Assembly: GCA_028564705.1 (NCBI GenBank)
Contig: JAPXFQ010002747.1
Coordinates: forward strand, 1,240,001 to 1,304,000
Reading direction: 5' to 3'
Length of the DNA stretch: 64,000 bases
Origin: Apricaphanius iberus
Lineage: Eukaryota; Chordata; Actinopteri; Cyprinodontiformes; Aphaniidae
The notes below the pieces were generated by a model, which was not told the DNA's origin, made no database searches, and was given only the letters and a program-made list of their open reading frames with translations. Numbering within the stretch: position 1 is the first letter of the stretch; each line of letters begins with the position of its first letter. The position numbers and the translations under genes are program-made. Below are positions 9,475 to 20,777 of this stretch, piece after piece.

Positions 9475-11494
9475 TATATATATATATAACTACATTAGTT
9501 AGTTGTTCCCAATTGGGTGGACCGAGCAGTTAAGGACAATCAGGCACAGGTTAAAGTTGGCACATTTTTTTTTTTAATTATTTAACCATACCATACATTG
9601 TATAAAATAAATCATAAACAAAAACAACATTTTCTACAAATTAAATCCTGTATTTAAAGAAAACAAAATGTTTTGTGTTGTGTAAATATTACCCTGTGTG
9701 GGTTCAGAAGCAGCCATCACACCAGCCCAGAACCAAAATTATTTAATCCAGCAGCTGAACTAATGAAACAATTATCTGCATGCCAACAAACAACACCCTG
9801 ATCGAAAAATTGAAAGATCAGTTTGCACTGAGCTTCATGTAGAATACTACTCCCATATTTCTAGAAGCAAAAAAAACACACATCCAAAGTAGATTTAGAC
9901 TAATTGCTAAGGACTGAGAGAAGTTGTAAATTTTTACAATGCAGTTCAAATGCAAAAATGTTTTTGGGATTCTGTCAAGGTAAACCCCTGGCATCTTATT
10001 AAGAGATAATAAGGAGGAGGAGAAGTTGTAAAAATAGGACATGGACAGATATTATGCATTTTGAATTAAATCTTTCAGAGTTGCAGCCAACTAAAACATT
10101 TCAGGGTTCAGAAACTGAGTATAATTAGCCTAAAGTGATCAAAGAAAGGTATATTTTGTATTTTATTGGTGCAACTCCTGACTGCTTTCACAGATGTATG
10201 CATGCTAAAAGGTCCATAAGGTCACTGCACAGGATGGCACACGTTGTGTGCAGCACTAGATTGTAAATAATCCCTTCTTACCTGCATCCTGTCATGTGTC
10301 ATTCCTTAGAATCCTTCAGGGAGGCTAAACTGAAGGTAAGGGTGAAAAAACTGGCTTAGGGGTACTAATGAAGAAACATGCAAATGCAGACGTGATACCC
10401 TATGTGCAGGGACACAACCATGATTGGAAATGCTGTTCAGTGGTACCCATATCACCACTTTATAGGAGCAGTTTAGTTTTTTGTTGGTTTCCAAGAAAAC
10501 TCAGACATTTCTAATGACTTTTCACCTCATGACAGTGCTAAACTACCTCAGAAGAACTCTTAACTACTTTGAAGACACAAGATCAATATTGCTTTTAATT
10601 ATGTACTGAAAGGACTTTTGGTATATTTTTCTTGTTCAAGTGTAACTTGATCATGTCTTCATCTTTAACATTTGCTTTAAAGATGACAACTTCCTACTAA
10701 CATTTTCTTATCTCAATTATTTTCCCATTGAAACAAAAATGCATTAATCTTTGCTAACCCAATCAATAGGCTGGTCCATTGTTATAGTGTCTTAACAATG
10801 GACCTTGATCCACATGTAGGAGTTTAATTTTCCCCGTTAAATATGGCAATACGTTTTCCTGTTAAAATACATTACACCACCACACAAATAGTCTAATGAC
10901 AAGCTGCCATTTCCTGTGTGACAAAGTTCAGAAGAAAAGTTGTGTATGTGTCAGAGAGAGGAGGGGGAAAGATGATTATGATAAGCTAATCAGAGCTAAG
11001 AGGCTTTTATTTTATGAGTTCTGCAATCAATATAATGTGGTAGCCCTAACTTGAAATAGAAACTTAATATCGTCTTACAGCAAACAGATAAAAAGTCAAA
11101 TGTTAATATGTCCCAATCTACATTTCCTCAGATAAAGCCTGAGGTTTTTAACGTCAAGTGTTATGGATATGGGGCATTTAATAGGAGGTGTGTCTTTATT
11201 TGAAATAGGGTCTTTAAATGTGCTTATCATGTCTTACCTCAACAGCTGACCCAGAAAACTCAAAGCTAAACGTCCAACAGTGCACATAAACAATTACCTT
11301 CTGCTGCCAAAATTGTTTTTAATGAAACTGTTCAGGAGGAGCAAACTGTCTGCAAAATCTGGAACATGAAAGAAAATTGTATATATAAAATGCATGTTTT
11401 GATATTCTCTTTCTTGAAAGCTTTTTTTTCTGAACTCAGATTTCAGGGAAGGAAAAGAATGGCAAAGCATAATACTAGCTCCTCTGTCAACAGA
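9475..11494. other. No gene recognised
   Basis: AT-rich sequence starting with a short (TA)n stretch (9474-9488). No reading frame with coding character, no splice-flanked exon and no recognisable repeat ends were seen. Short poly-T and poly-A runs only. Confidence 0.5.
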
Positions 11495-12001
11495 TCCGTT
11501 CATCCATACATTAATCCATCGATTGTCTTTTGCTTTATCAGGGGTCAGGTCGTGGGGGCAGAAGCTTGAGCAGAGAGACCCAGACTTCCTTTGCCCGACC
11601 CACTTGAACCAGCTCCTCGGGAGGAATCCAGAGGCGTTTCTCAGCCAGGCAAGGGACATTGTCCCACCAGGGTATCCTGGGTCTTCTGATGGCCACGATC
11701 CTCCCCATTGGGACGTGCCTAGAACACCTCATCAGGGAGGCATCCAAGGGGCATCCTGATGAGATGCCCAAGCCACCTCAACTGGGTCCTCTCAATGTGG
11801 AGGAGTAGCTTCTCTACTCTGAGCCCCTCCCGGATGATCGAACTTCTCAACCCATCTCGAAGGACGAGCCCAGAGACCCTGTGGAGGAAACTAATTTCAG
11901 CAGCTTGTCTATGATTGTTCTTTCAGTCACTACCAAGACTTCATGACCATAGAGGGTGGGAATGTAATTCGACTAGTAAATCAAGAGCTTTGAATTTTGG
12001 C
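11495..12001 (-). mobile_element. LINE (non-LTR retrotransposon) 3' end, first part
   Basis: Read on the minus strand this encodes the C-terminal region of a fish LINE polyprotein: the segment ending IPPEEL...VWVSLLKLLPPRP (11538-11771) matches a very common teleost LINE family, followed by an ATCC-rich tail near 11500-11530. Stops and substitutions show it is dead. It continues at 12665 after an inserted MITE. I believe it is RTE/Rex-like, but the clade was not tested. Confidence 0.75.
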
Positions 12002-12664
12002 CAGTGTTGCCACAGTTACTTTGAAAGAGTAATATAATTACTGACTACTGATTACTCCTTCCGAAAGTAACTTAGTTACAGTACTTATTATTTTATTTTA
12101 AAAGTAGCTAAGTTAGATTACAAGTTACTTTATTAGTTACTTTCAACAGCTCCCAATAACACTCCCCACTGCCTCAACATAAGCACACTAACCAGTTTTG
12201 CCAATACTGACTTTATTGTAAGTGTATTTTAAAAGTAAGGCCGGAAATATACTTGCTTTTAAACTCCCACTGACACCAGCAATTATGAAGGAATAAGCTG
12301 AGTCACTGCACGTACTGCTGGAGAGTCCCACTAGGGGGAAGAGTAGGCCTACAGAGTATGGAAATCAGACTCAGGGCAAAACAACCGCAAAGGAGATTAT
12401 CAGCTGTTTCGACAGCAGTGTCGTTGAAGGTAGGACCATATTTACCACTATAGTTGAATGTTTTCTTAATGCGTTTGCCGCCATGTACCACATACATCTT
12501 TTTGCTCAAGAAAATTACAAAAATTGTAACGCACAGTGGCTTGAATAAGTAACTTTAATCTGATTATCTGTATGGAAAAAGTAATGCGTTAAATTAGTGG
12601 TTACTGAAAAAGTGGTCATATTAGGAGTAACGCGCCACTAATTAACGCGTTACCGGCATCACTG
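12002..12664. mobile_element. hAT-type MITE nested in the LINE
   Basis: The 663-bp insert has terminal inverted repeats CAGTGTTGCC / GGCATCACTG (one mismatch) and interrupts a recognisable LINE sequence. It is flanked by ATTTTGGC (11994-12001) and CTTTTGGC (12665-12672), an 8-bp target duplication with one change; the undisrupted LINE family reads CTTTTGGC at this site. Interior sequence with repeated AGTAACTTAGTTA-like and TAACGCGTTA motifs is typical of a widespread fish MITE. No transposase is encoded. Confidence 0.8.
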
Positions 12665-12945
12665 CTTTTGGCACAACTCTCTCTTCACCGTGACAGACTG
12701 GTACTGTACAGCGCCCATATAACTGCGGATGCCCTATCAATCCACCTATCGATCTGCCATTTTTCTCTTATTTGGGAACAAGACCCAGAGGTACTTGAAC
12801 TCCTCCACATGAGGAAGGACCTTTTACCCAACCTGGAGAAGGCATTCTACCCTTTCTAGCTCAAGAGTCCACCCCTCTCGAGGAGACCGGTTCCAGAGCT
12901 GCGAGTTGAGGCGAGTCCTGACGATGTCCAGTTAGTGGACAGATA
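12665..12945 (-). mobile_element. LINE fragment, continuation after MITE
   Basis: This is the continuation of the minus-strand LINE fragment interrupted at 12001; sequence on both sides of the MITE joins into one family. The minus strand here would encode part of the region downstream of the reverse transcriptase. It is truncated and non-functional. Confidence 0.7.
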
Positions 12946-15785
12946 GAGATGCCAAACCCAACCCCCACACAGCTACCTGACAGCTACCACCAAGTAATAA
13001 ATCCTCAGTATCCCTGCAGAACATCCATACCCATCCCAGCCCAAGATAAACCCAATAAACACCCCAGTAATACCCAAACCACCACACCAGTTATGCAGCA
13101 CAGAAGCAGACCAAAATCATCCACAAGTGGATCCTATCTGGGGCTTCCCCTGTCAACAGTCCACCCACGAGTCACAAACAAAACTGCTACTATCAAACCA
13201 CAGAGAATAAAACAAACACAAACCTGTAACTGATTGCATGATGCAAAATAAAGTCTCCCATCAGACCACACCACCCGACCAGGAATTTCCCCTGCTTGTG
13301 TTGCGCCCCTGAATAGGGGTAGCTGAGAAATATAGAAGAAATAATCACGACAGTGATCAGGCAGTGTTTCCTCATCCAGAGAATTTACTCGAATGAGAGA
13401 AAACGCTACCGAATCCCAGAACGGGAGTTGCTGCAGACAAAACCAATCGATCCTAGATCCTAGGCTAACTACCACTTTGCAGCACACAGATAACAGCTTG
13501 AAATTATTTATAACCATTAACTAAATATACAAATTGCTCGGAACATATTGTTATTTATCCCTTTGAGGAAAATAATTTAATTATTAGTATAACCCTTTTT
13601 ACACAAACTATTCCATGGGATATTTTAGTCTTTTTAGACATGAGGCTCATGTTTTACTACAAAACACTTATTTTTATCTTTAACACTTATTAGCCATTTT
13701 TTTATCTTTAACGTAGGAATGCATCTTTCTAACTTGTCACACTTGCACCAAACAGTAAGCGGAAAAACCCAGACATCTGCTTGCATCCATACAGAGACCA
13801 CCGTCCTCTGCCCCTTCCCACCGACCGTGCCACGCGAACACAGACCATCCAATCACACAAAACACCACATGCACAAAACACAACAAAAGCCCCAACCAGC
13901 ACGCCCCCTGAGCACCCAGCCTCGTACACAGAAAGCCACCAGTGCTCTGGCGGGCAAAGGCATTAGTCACCAGCAGAGAGTAATGAAAGGGATACTGGTC
14001 CATTTCTAAGTACATGCCCCAAGGCAAGTACTCTTTTGATTTCTTAATGGCCCAGAAAGTGTTCCTTTTGGGCTATCTCATTGAAATGGAAACACATACC
14101 ATGAAGGTCAAGTAAAATTACCCAGACGTTCCGATAGTGGAAACAGGCCTTAGCTATAATAGTTCCAGTTTGCATATTTTAACTTCATTAGAAGGTATTT
14201 TTTTACAAAAACAGACAATACGATCAATTGGAAAAGTTCACTCATTTTTTTTGACTAAATTCAATTAGTTCTTTTTCCTGGGTGAAAAGATTCATGATGA
14301 TTATCTGCTTTTTTGTCTTCTGATTTGAGCACCAAGGCCCGGTGTCAGTCCTATCACCAATATAATTGAAAAGTGGCTTTTTTTTATCTTTTTTGTTTTG
14401 TTTTAATTAACAAAATTTATTAGGTTGATTAAATTTTGTACATAATGTGAGAAATAATTACTTTGTGAGACATGTCTTAAATTTAGCTTAATCATACCGA
14501 CAATAATGTGCTTTTAATTTATTTCTGTATATTTAATGTTCCTGAAGTTTTTAGATTGATCCAATGGGATTTAATTGAGATTGAGATGGAAGCTGGAAAG
14601 GAGGATTTTTTTAGGGGATTGTCCTCACCAAATGGGATTTTGTTGTTGGTGAGTTTGGGGGTTTAACGTTCAAAGTTTGCATGGTGGTTGTGAAATGATT
14701 CTAGACACTTTCAGTACAACTCGACCTTCCAGCCCTCATAGATTCATGAGGCAGAGATATTGATTTAAACAGGTGTAAAGGTCCCTCTCCTGTCACGGAA
14801 AATTAAATAATGTCCAAGGGCCACCAGATTACTTAACAAGACACCAACAGGATAGGACACCTTTATGTCAGACAGACAGTATTAATTTTAACTTCACTCT
14901 CAACTGCAGAAAGGAAGCCACCATAACTGCCCAAAATTATGTTTTCAGCTATAAAAAGTTATACAGGTTCATTCATGAATCACAATATCATCACAAAGTT
15001 CATTTATTGTAGTAGAACAACTCAAAAACCAATTGTATATAGCTTACAGATAGTAATATAATTTACTTGTTCATTTCAGTTCATTTTATGATCCGAGATT
15101 ACAGCTGACTTAAGTGGTATTGAACAGTCCTTGACAAGGACGATCTCCCACAAAAAGTCATTGCTAAAGGAAACTGCCTGCAAACAAAGTGGTGTGTCCA
15201 AGAATGACAATGGTAAGTTTAATAGAATAAAAAAAATTGAAAAATCGCAAAAGCAGTAGGCATAAGAATGGCTTTTAGAGAATCGGTGCATGAGAGAAAA
15301 GTGAGTTCCCAATATGTTGACTAGAAGTGCTAGAGTTAACTTGTATCAACAACATAAAGTACAGCTGTCAATTTTATAGTGTTAAGTCACCTTCCAACCA
15401 GGGACAATGTCAAAAATATCCCTGGTCTAAGGTGAAAAAATACTGGACTCAGTAGTCCAAAGTCTCTTTTATAAGAGAGTAAATGCTACCCTAAAATCCA
15501 GAGGTCTCGCAAGAGCACAATTTGAATTGTCTCTAGAATACACTCGGGTATATGGAAAGCCGATTGAGCATTTATTATATCTTGAAATCAGACATAATGG
15601 TCATGTACATGCTAGCCAATTCTGTCCACTAGTTAGCTGGCATCGAGCAATGCTACTGTTACTGCATTGCGTGAGCAGCTTGGGAAACCAATCAAATCGG
15701 TGTATCTGATGTAGGCGGGCCAGAGGCGAGCTAAGATGATGATGACAGCGTTGTGCATCTGGAATCATTAAGTGAACATTGAAAG
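12946..15785. other. No gene recognised; two C-rich asymmetric patches
   Basis: 12950-13260 and 13740-13960 are rich in C and A on the plus strand, giving long but unconvincing reading frames on both strands. 14106-14146 resembles one end of the MITE at 49081 (shared TTTCCACTATC..GAA on the reverse strand), but no partner end was found. The rest is AT-rich with nothing recognised. Confidence 0.4.
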
Positions 15786-16060
15786 ATGGGAACAGATGAA
15801 CACCAGTTGTTTGAAACAGCTTTGGCTGCCAAAATGAACGAGTTAGACTTGGCTTTTCATCCAAAAGACAAACAGGAAACTACGCTCAAATTGTTCCTTT
15901 GGAAGAAGGACGGTTTTTGCTGGTTTGCCGACTGGATATGGCAAGAGTTTAATCTAAAAGTTAGCTCCGCTGGTAGCTCACTCTGGATACGTCACATCAT
16001 GTATTGTTTTGGTTGTGGCATTATCCAATTGCGTGCAGTGAGAGTTTCATATGCATGCTT
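15786..16060 (+). pseudogene. RecQ/DEAD-like helicase fragment, frameshifted
   Basis: One frame from 15786 has a segment with a spaced Gln and a KDGF stretch, like the Q-motif and strand before motif I of superfamily 2 helicases. Shifted by one base, 15925-15948 reads LPTGYGKS, a classic Walker A of RecQ-like helicases, followed by a stop and then a hydrophobic stretch ending in VLVV as expected for motif Ia. Fish genomes carry many dispersed copies of RecQ-like genes linked to mobile DNA. The fragment covers only the first motifs and is broken by a frameshift and stops. Confidence 0.55.
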
Positions 16061-18236
16061 GGTTTCGCCCCTCAAGTTCGCCCCTTTACTTTACTCGTTA
16101 CCAGACCCTTAATCTTAATAGATTAGGATCTGGATTTTTCCAGGCTAAGTAAACGCTGCATTTTATTTGCAAATTGTGCCAGATTCTGAAATGAGAGTGA
16201 AGTGGCGAAAAAACTCCAAACTACCTCAATATCCAGTGGGAAGTTACTATACAGTTAGCGATTATTTGGTAAGACATGATGTCTACTGGTGTTGGTCCAG
16301 TGAGTTTTAATGTGTCCAAAGTCAAAGTACCCATCTATTGGGACAGTTTTTGTGTACTTGATGCTTTATGGAGATGGACACAGGCTCACTGTGTCTGAAG
16401 ACCATGGCATTATCTGGGGTCTCCTTTATAAAGCTTGCTTATGCACTAAACGGGGTCTGAAAACTATGTGTAATTGCTGTTAAAAAACAACAGTGCAATT
16501 TAAAAGAGATCATTTACCTTTTTTTGTGTATTTTATTTTGGAACTTCCGCTTAAACTAAAGGTATTTTATTTTGAAGGACATGTATGGTTACCTGGCAAA
16601 GTGCAAAGAAAATCACAGTTTTATAAAAAGTTTCAAGTTTAAACACCGGTCAGAAAGGAGCAACAAGGTAAACAAATGTTTAATTGTGTTTAGAAAGAGT
16701 GTCTGCTTGTTTCTTATAAGTATAAGGTACCATAATTTGGAATAATAGAGATGGAAAAGTGACAATTTGTTCTTTCATTTTATGTGTGCTAATTCAGCTC
16801 TTAGGGTGGTTGAAGCTTGGAATAAAATGGACAAGGCTGAAATAAAGGAAACAGCTAAAACTATGAGTAAGGCTAATCTTTGTCTGACTGGGAGCTGCAC
16901 TATGTAAGCAACTTTCTATGGCAAATTTGAGATTTATAGAAAAAAAACATGGGGGAAAAATCTGCGCAACTTTAAGCACACTAAGGATGTTGCTTATGCA
17001 GTTTTTGGACATGGAGGACACTGACTGCACAACAGGAGAGATGCAAAAATTCCCAATTTAAGCCACATTCTCAGACTTGTAGAGCACTGCTCACACAGAT
17101 GGACACACAACCAAAACACACACCCTTCCCCCATCCCTTATATGAAATGAGAGTAAAAATGAGATTCAGAAAAAAAAATTTGCATTTAAGAAATATGATC
17201 ATATGTATGTCTTTAGATTATATAGCTATGCACGTATTGGTGAATGTGTAAAGAACAAATATGCTGCCGTGTCCATCCTGCATAATGCTGCACAATGGAT
17301 GCACTGATGTTTATTGAAGATTTGAAGATTATTTTTTTTATGTCAGGCACACTGCTGCATCAACACCGTGTTACCTGCAGGTCCTCCGTTTATTTTTATG
17401 ACCCAAAATCAATATTTTGCATGGATGATACTTTTTAAAAGTAGTTTTGAAGTGCACCTTTTCGTCTTGCTCTAAATATCTAGAAGTGCCCGACGTTGAC
17501 GTTGCCTAGCCAAGGACGATCCACGTTTGTTTAAAACATCCAGCAGAGAAAGGGTCGCCTACGAGCTTTGCGAGCTTCAGCTTAAAAATGTATCTTTTGT
17601 GTATATCGAACTAGTCGCTTTATGAGTGTTGCCTGACGCTGACAAAGCCTGCGGTCTGAACGCAGCATAAAGCTCTATATAAATAAACATTAATTCATTG
17701 AAATAAAACGTTCATCTGTGCCTCCGCATGCCTGCAACTGTCTCTGTGGAACTGCTTTCTCTGCCTCTCAGTTGCCATGGTTACCCGTGAAACGCCCCAT
17801 GTTAGACATTTTAAGTCATGCAGAATATGCACTAGACACTTTGTATTGACCGTTTATGGCAAAAGGCGGGTGTGTAGGAGGTGGGATATGATCCAGAAAC
17901 AGATGAGCACATTTCTACGGAGAGTCTGATTTACATAAAGAGGAAATTGCTTACAGCTGTACATACTCCAAGTTTGATAGATCAGAAACTTGCCAAGTGT
18001 AAGTAAAAAAAAAGTTGCTGAGCTTAAGTATACTTTTAGTAAGGATTCCACAAAAATTTTTATAAATTAGACCCCTGAGCAAAACCTTAAAGACAATCTG
18101 TGAGTTACACTAAGAGAAAAATGAGCAAGAATAGACCCAACAAAGCCTTAACGCAAGACCGATGAAGATGAAGAAATTTATGTAGGAATGAATGCATATA
18201 TTCTACAGTACAGTGACATACTTTTTGCAAGTTGGC
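16061..18236. other. No gene recognised
   Basis: Mostly AT-rich, with a moderately GC-richer patch near 17480-17790. No exon, RNA gene or repeat terminus could be supported. Confidence 0.45.
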
Positions 18237-18244
18237 ATATATGT

Positions 18245-18761
18245 TAGGGATGCACCAATACCAAAACTGGTATCGGGTATCGGGCCGATACTGTTCAAAT
18301 GTACTGTATCATATTGGTTAAAGTTAACCAATACCATGAGCCAATACTTAAAATATGGAAACTCTTAATAATTTCACAGTAGATTTGTATTTTTCACTTG
18401 GAATTTTTTTTTATGGTCATTTTTATTAATATGTTATTTTTTATCTTATTTACCATCATTTGTTGTAACAAGCATTGAAGAAAATAAAATCTGTCTTCTA
18501 CTTCATTGCTTTTTTATGCGGTAGAAGTATCAGTATTCATGCAACAGTGTGCGCATCTTGTTATAAAAAAAAATGTAAGCATTAAGAGACATTGCCATCT
18601 GTGTAACGCTGTATACATTTTGTTTAAAATTTAATAAAAATATGTGTAAAACAAAAAATAAGAAAAAGAAGTATCAGTATTGTTACTCGATATCGGTAAG
18701 TACTCAGAGCCAAGCATAGATATCGAATCAGTTTTTAAAAAGTGGTATCGTTGCATCCCTA
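18245..18761. mobile_element. hAT-type MITE (TAGGGATGCA termini)
   Basis: The 517-bp element begins TAGGGATGCA and ends TGCATCCCTA, with TATCGG-rich subterminal sequence typical of a well-known vertebrate hAT MITE group. It is flanked by perfect 8-bp duplications ATATATGT (18237-18244 and 18762-18769), the hAT signature. It has no coding capacity. Confidence 0.92.
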
Positions 18762-18769
18762 ATATATGT

Positions 18770-19438
18770 ATTTAAGAAACTTTCTTTTGTCTTTAGTAAC
18801 ATTCAAATATTTAAAGAAACTGAATATGGTTATATGATGCTTTCATGCAACCATAAAACTTAACAGAAAAAGACACCTGTAATCGATCACCCCTGAGCGT
18901 AATGAATAATATCACTATTTTACCTTTTTAGTTATATTTTGTTTTACTGAGATGCAGCTGTATTAAGATTATTTTATGTTGAAAATTGTCTATTAAAGCC
19001 TATATTGAGCAATGTATTTACATTCTGCTCAGTTGCCCACTCGATTTATTCTGGATCTTTGATCATCCTCTCAAAGAAACCCAATGATTGAGTTCTTTAC
19101 TCTGTTGACTTAGCTAATTAAGTTTATAAAAAAATTCTATGTTTCTTAATCAAATCCTTGCTGTGAATAATTTCAATCAAACTTTTCAGCACACTTCTAC
19201 AAATTGATATCTCAATTTAACTGTGTGATTTAGTGTTCAAATTATTCACTGCTTTCCTCAATTAGTTGTCGTAAGTCCTTTAAGGTCTTCCCGCTATGTG
19301 TGTGTATGGTGAGCATGCTCAGAATAATTTCAATCCCTTTCATGAACGGCTGATTATCACAATCTGTAGCTTAAGTCCAAGCGAAGCAGCAGCATTAAGT
19401 CTTTCAGTGTGAGCAGAAGACGAGAGGAGAGAGTCAGC
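18770..19438. other. Upstream region of the acetyltransferase gene
   Basis: AT-rich, no repeat ends recognised. The last about 100 bases (19370-19438) carry a purine-rich stretch leading into the ATG and are probably 5' untranslated sequence and promoter-proximal DNA. No TATA box at a convincing distance was seen. Confidence 0.35.
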
Positions 19439-19457
19439 ATGGCCAACAAAAGTGACT
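19439..19457 (+). CDS. NAT8-like acetyltransferase, exon 1 (19-nt coding part)
   Basis: ATG GCC AAC AAA AGT GAC T is followed immediately by a consensus donor GTAAGT (19458-19463). It leaves one base of a split codon. The acceptor at 20031 supplies the remaining two bases in frame with the large second exon. The joined reading frame is 765 nt including stop, an exact multiple of three. The exon was found by looking for a start upstream, because the large exon itself has no good start at the point where family similarity begins. Support is sequence logic only, with no transcript evidence. Confidence 0.65.
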
Positions 19458-19540
19458 GTAAGTTTGACTCTTTTCAGCTTTTTTTGTTCAGTATTTTTTT
19501 TCCTCTTAGAGGAGTTGATTACAATCAAGATTTACCTGCT

Positions 19541-19545
<5 letters not shown>

Positions 19546-19602
<57 letters not shown>

Positions 19603-19605
19603 AGT
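19546..19605 (+). repeat. (GA)n microsatellite in intron 1
   Basis: An uninterrupted GA dinucleotide array (19546-19592) runs into GGGAGAGGGAGAG. It lies within the 574-bp intron of the acetyltransferase gene and may be length-polymorphic. Confidence 0.95.
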
Positions 19606-20031
19606 TTTACCAATAAAATGTCTAGATTACATGTAACACCACTCAGTGAAACTTGAGACCTTTTGTTTGTTGCCTCAAGATCTCACCTTGATTGGATTTT
19701 TATCAGCAGTGCATTTGAGACCTAATTTTATTCCATCCCACAATGACTCATGCTTGTAATGTGAAAATTAAACAATGGTCTAATAATTTCAATTGTGAAT
19801 TTCACATCAGGTTGTCATGCTAATGCAGGCTTAGTATGTTTAAAACCCTTAATCACAATAAAAACTCTTAGATTCGACGAGCGACATATGGATGGCTTTA
19901 CTTTCTTTGTTAAAAGCATTAGACAAGCTTCCTGTGCCTATTGTGAAATCCATCAGGAATGTGTAATTGCAACAATAGGCAGATTAGTCTAACTGAGCCC
20001 CATTTTCCTCCCCCTCCCCTTCTCCTTTCAG

Positions 20032-20777
20032 TTCTGTTCTCTATCAGGGAATACAAACCCTCGGATCAACCAGTGGTCATGTCACTCTTTCACGACGGGA
20101 TACTTGAACATGTTTACCCAGCGTTTTTCAAGGCAATAAGCAACCCAGACCATATTGGCTTTACTTTGAGCATTTCCATGGCTGGCTATGTTCTTGGAGG
20201 CAGCTCCTACTTCCAAGCTTTGCTCTTTGGGAGTCTTTGGGCTGGCCTCATTTATTACTGCTGCCATGACATCTATGATAGCTACATGAAGGGGAGGCTA
20301 AGCACAGATATGGCTGACATTCAAGCAAGCTACCTAGAAATCCCAGACAATGGCTTCTGGGTGGCAGAGGCAGACGTCAATGGCCAAGCCAAGGTGGTGG
20401 GGATGGTGGCAGTAATGGGCAAAAGGGAGGAGGAAGAAGGCAAAAGGTTTGATGACTTGAACGGTGGAGTGAGCGGCACAGAGTTTGCTCAAGATGCTGG
20501 CGACGGAAGTTACGCCAAGGTGTCTCACATGGTTGTGGGCTTCACGTGGCGCCGCAGGAACCTGGGCTCACAGCTCACACGGAAGGCCTTGGATTTCTGC
20601 AAGGAGCGAGGGATCTCCAGGCTTGTGATGGACCTTAGCTCGCCACAGACCGCAGCTATTTCCATGTGTCAAAAACTAGGCTTTGTTCAAACGACATCCC
20701 ACTGTAACACTCATGCTAATCGCTTGTTCTCCAAACTTGCAAGAATAAATGCTATGCAAATGGAGAAGTTAGTTTAA
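20032..20777 (+). CDS. NAT8/camello-like GNAT N-acetyltransferase, main exon
   Basis: The exon follows a pyrimidine-rich acceptor (TTCTCCTTTCAG, ending 20031) and runs to TAA. With exon 1 it encodes 254 residues, near the 220-260 of NAT8-family proteins. Visible features: an N-terminal IREY.PSD segment like the R.Y..SD start of NAT8; a long hydrophobic region (residues about 48-85) suggesting membrane insertion; the FWVAE and KVVGMV strands of the GNAT core (about 108-130); an acidic/Gly-rich insert (about 133-170) longer than in mammalian NAT8; and motif A, R-N-L-G-S-Q (182-187), with Q where the R/Q-X-X-G-X-G/A consensus expects G or A. Family members sit in ER/Golgi or other membranes and acetylate amino groups of cysteine conjugates or lysines. 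The exact orthologue and substrate are unknown. The frame is intact and codon use looks host-like. Confidence 0.85.

Noticed and set aside
13719..14009. Overlapping frames on both strands near 13.7-14.0 kb
   Set aside because: C/A-rich composition produces open frames without domains, starts or splice sites of quality.
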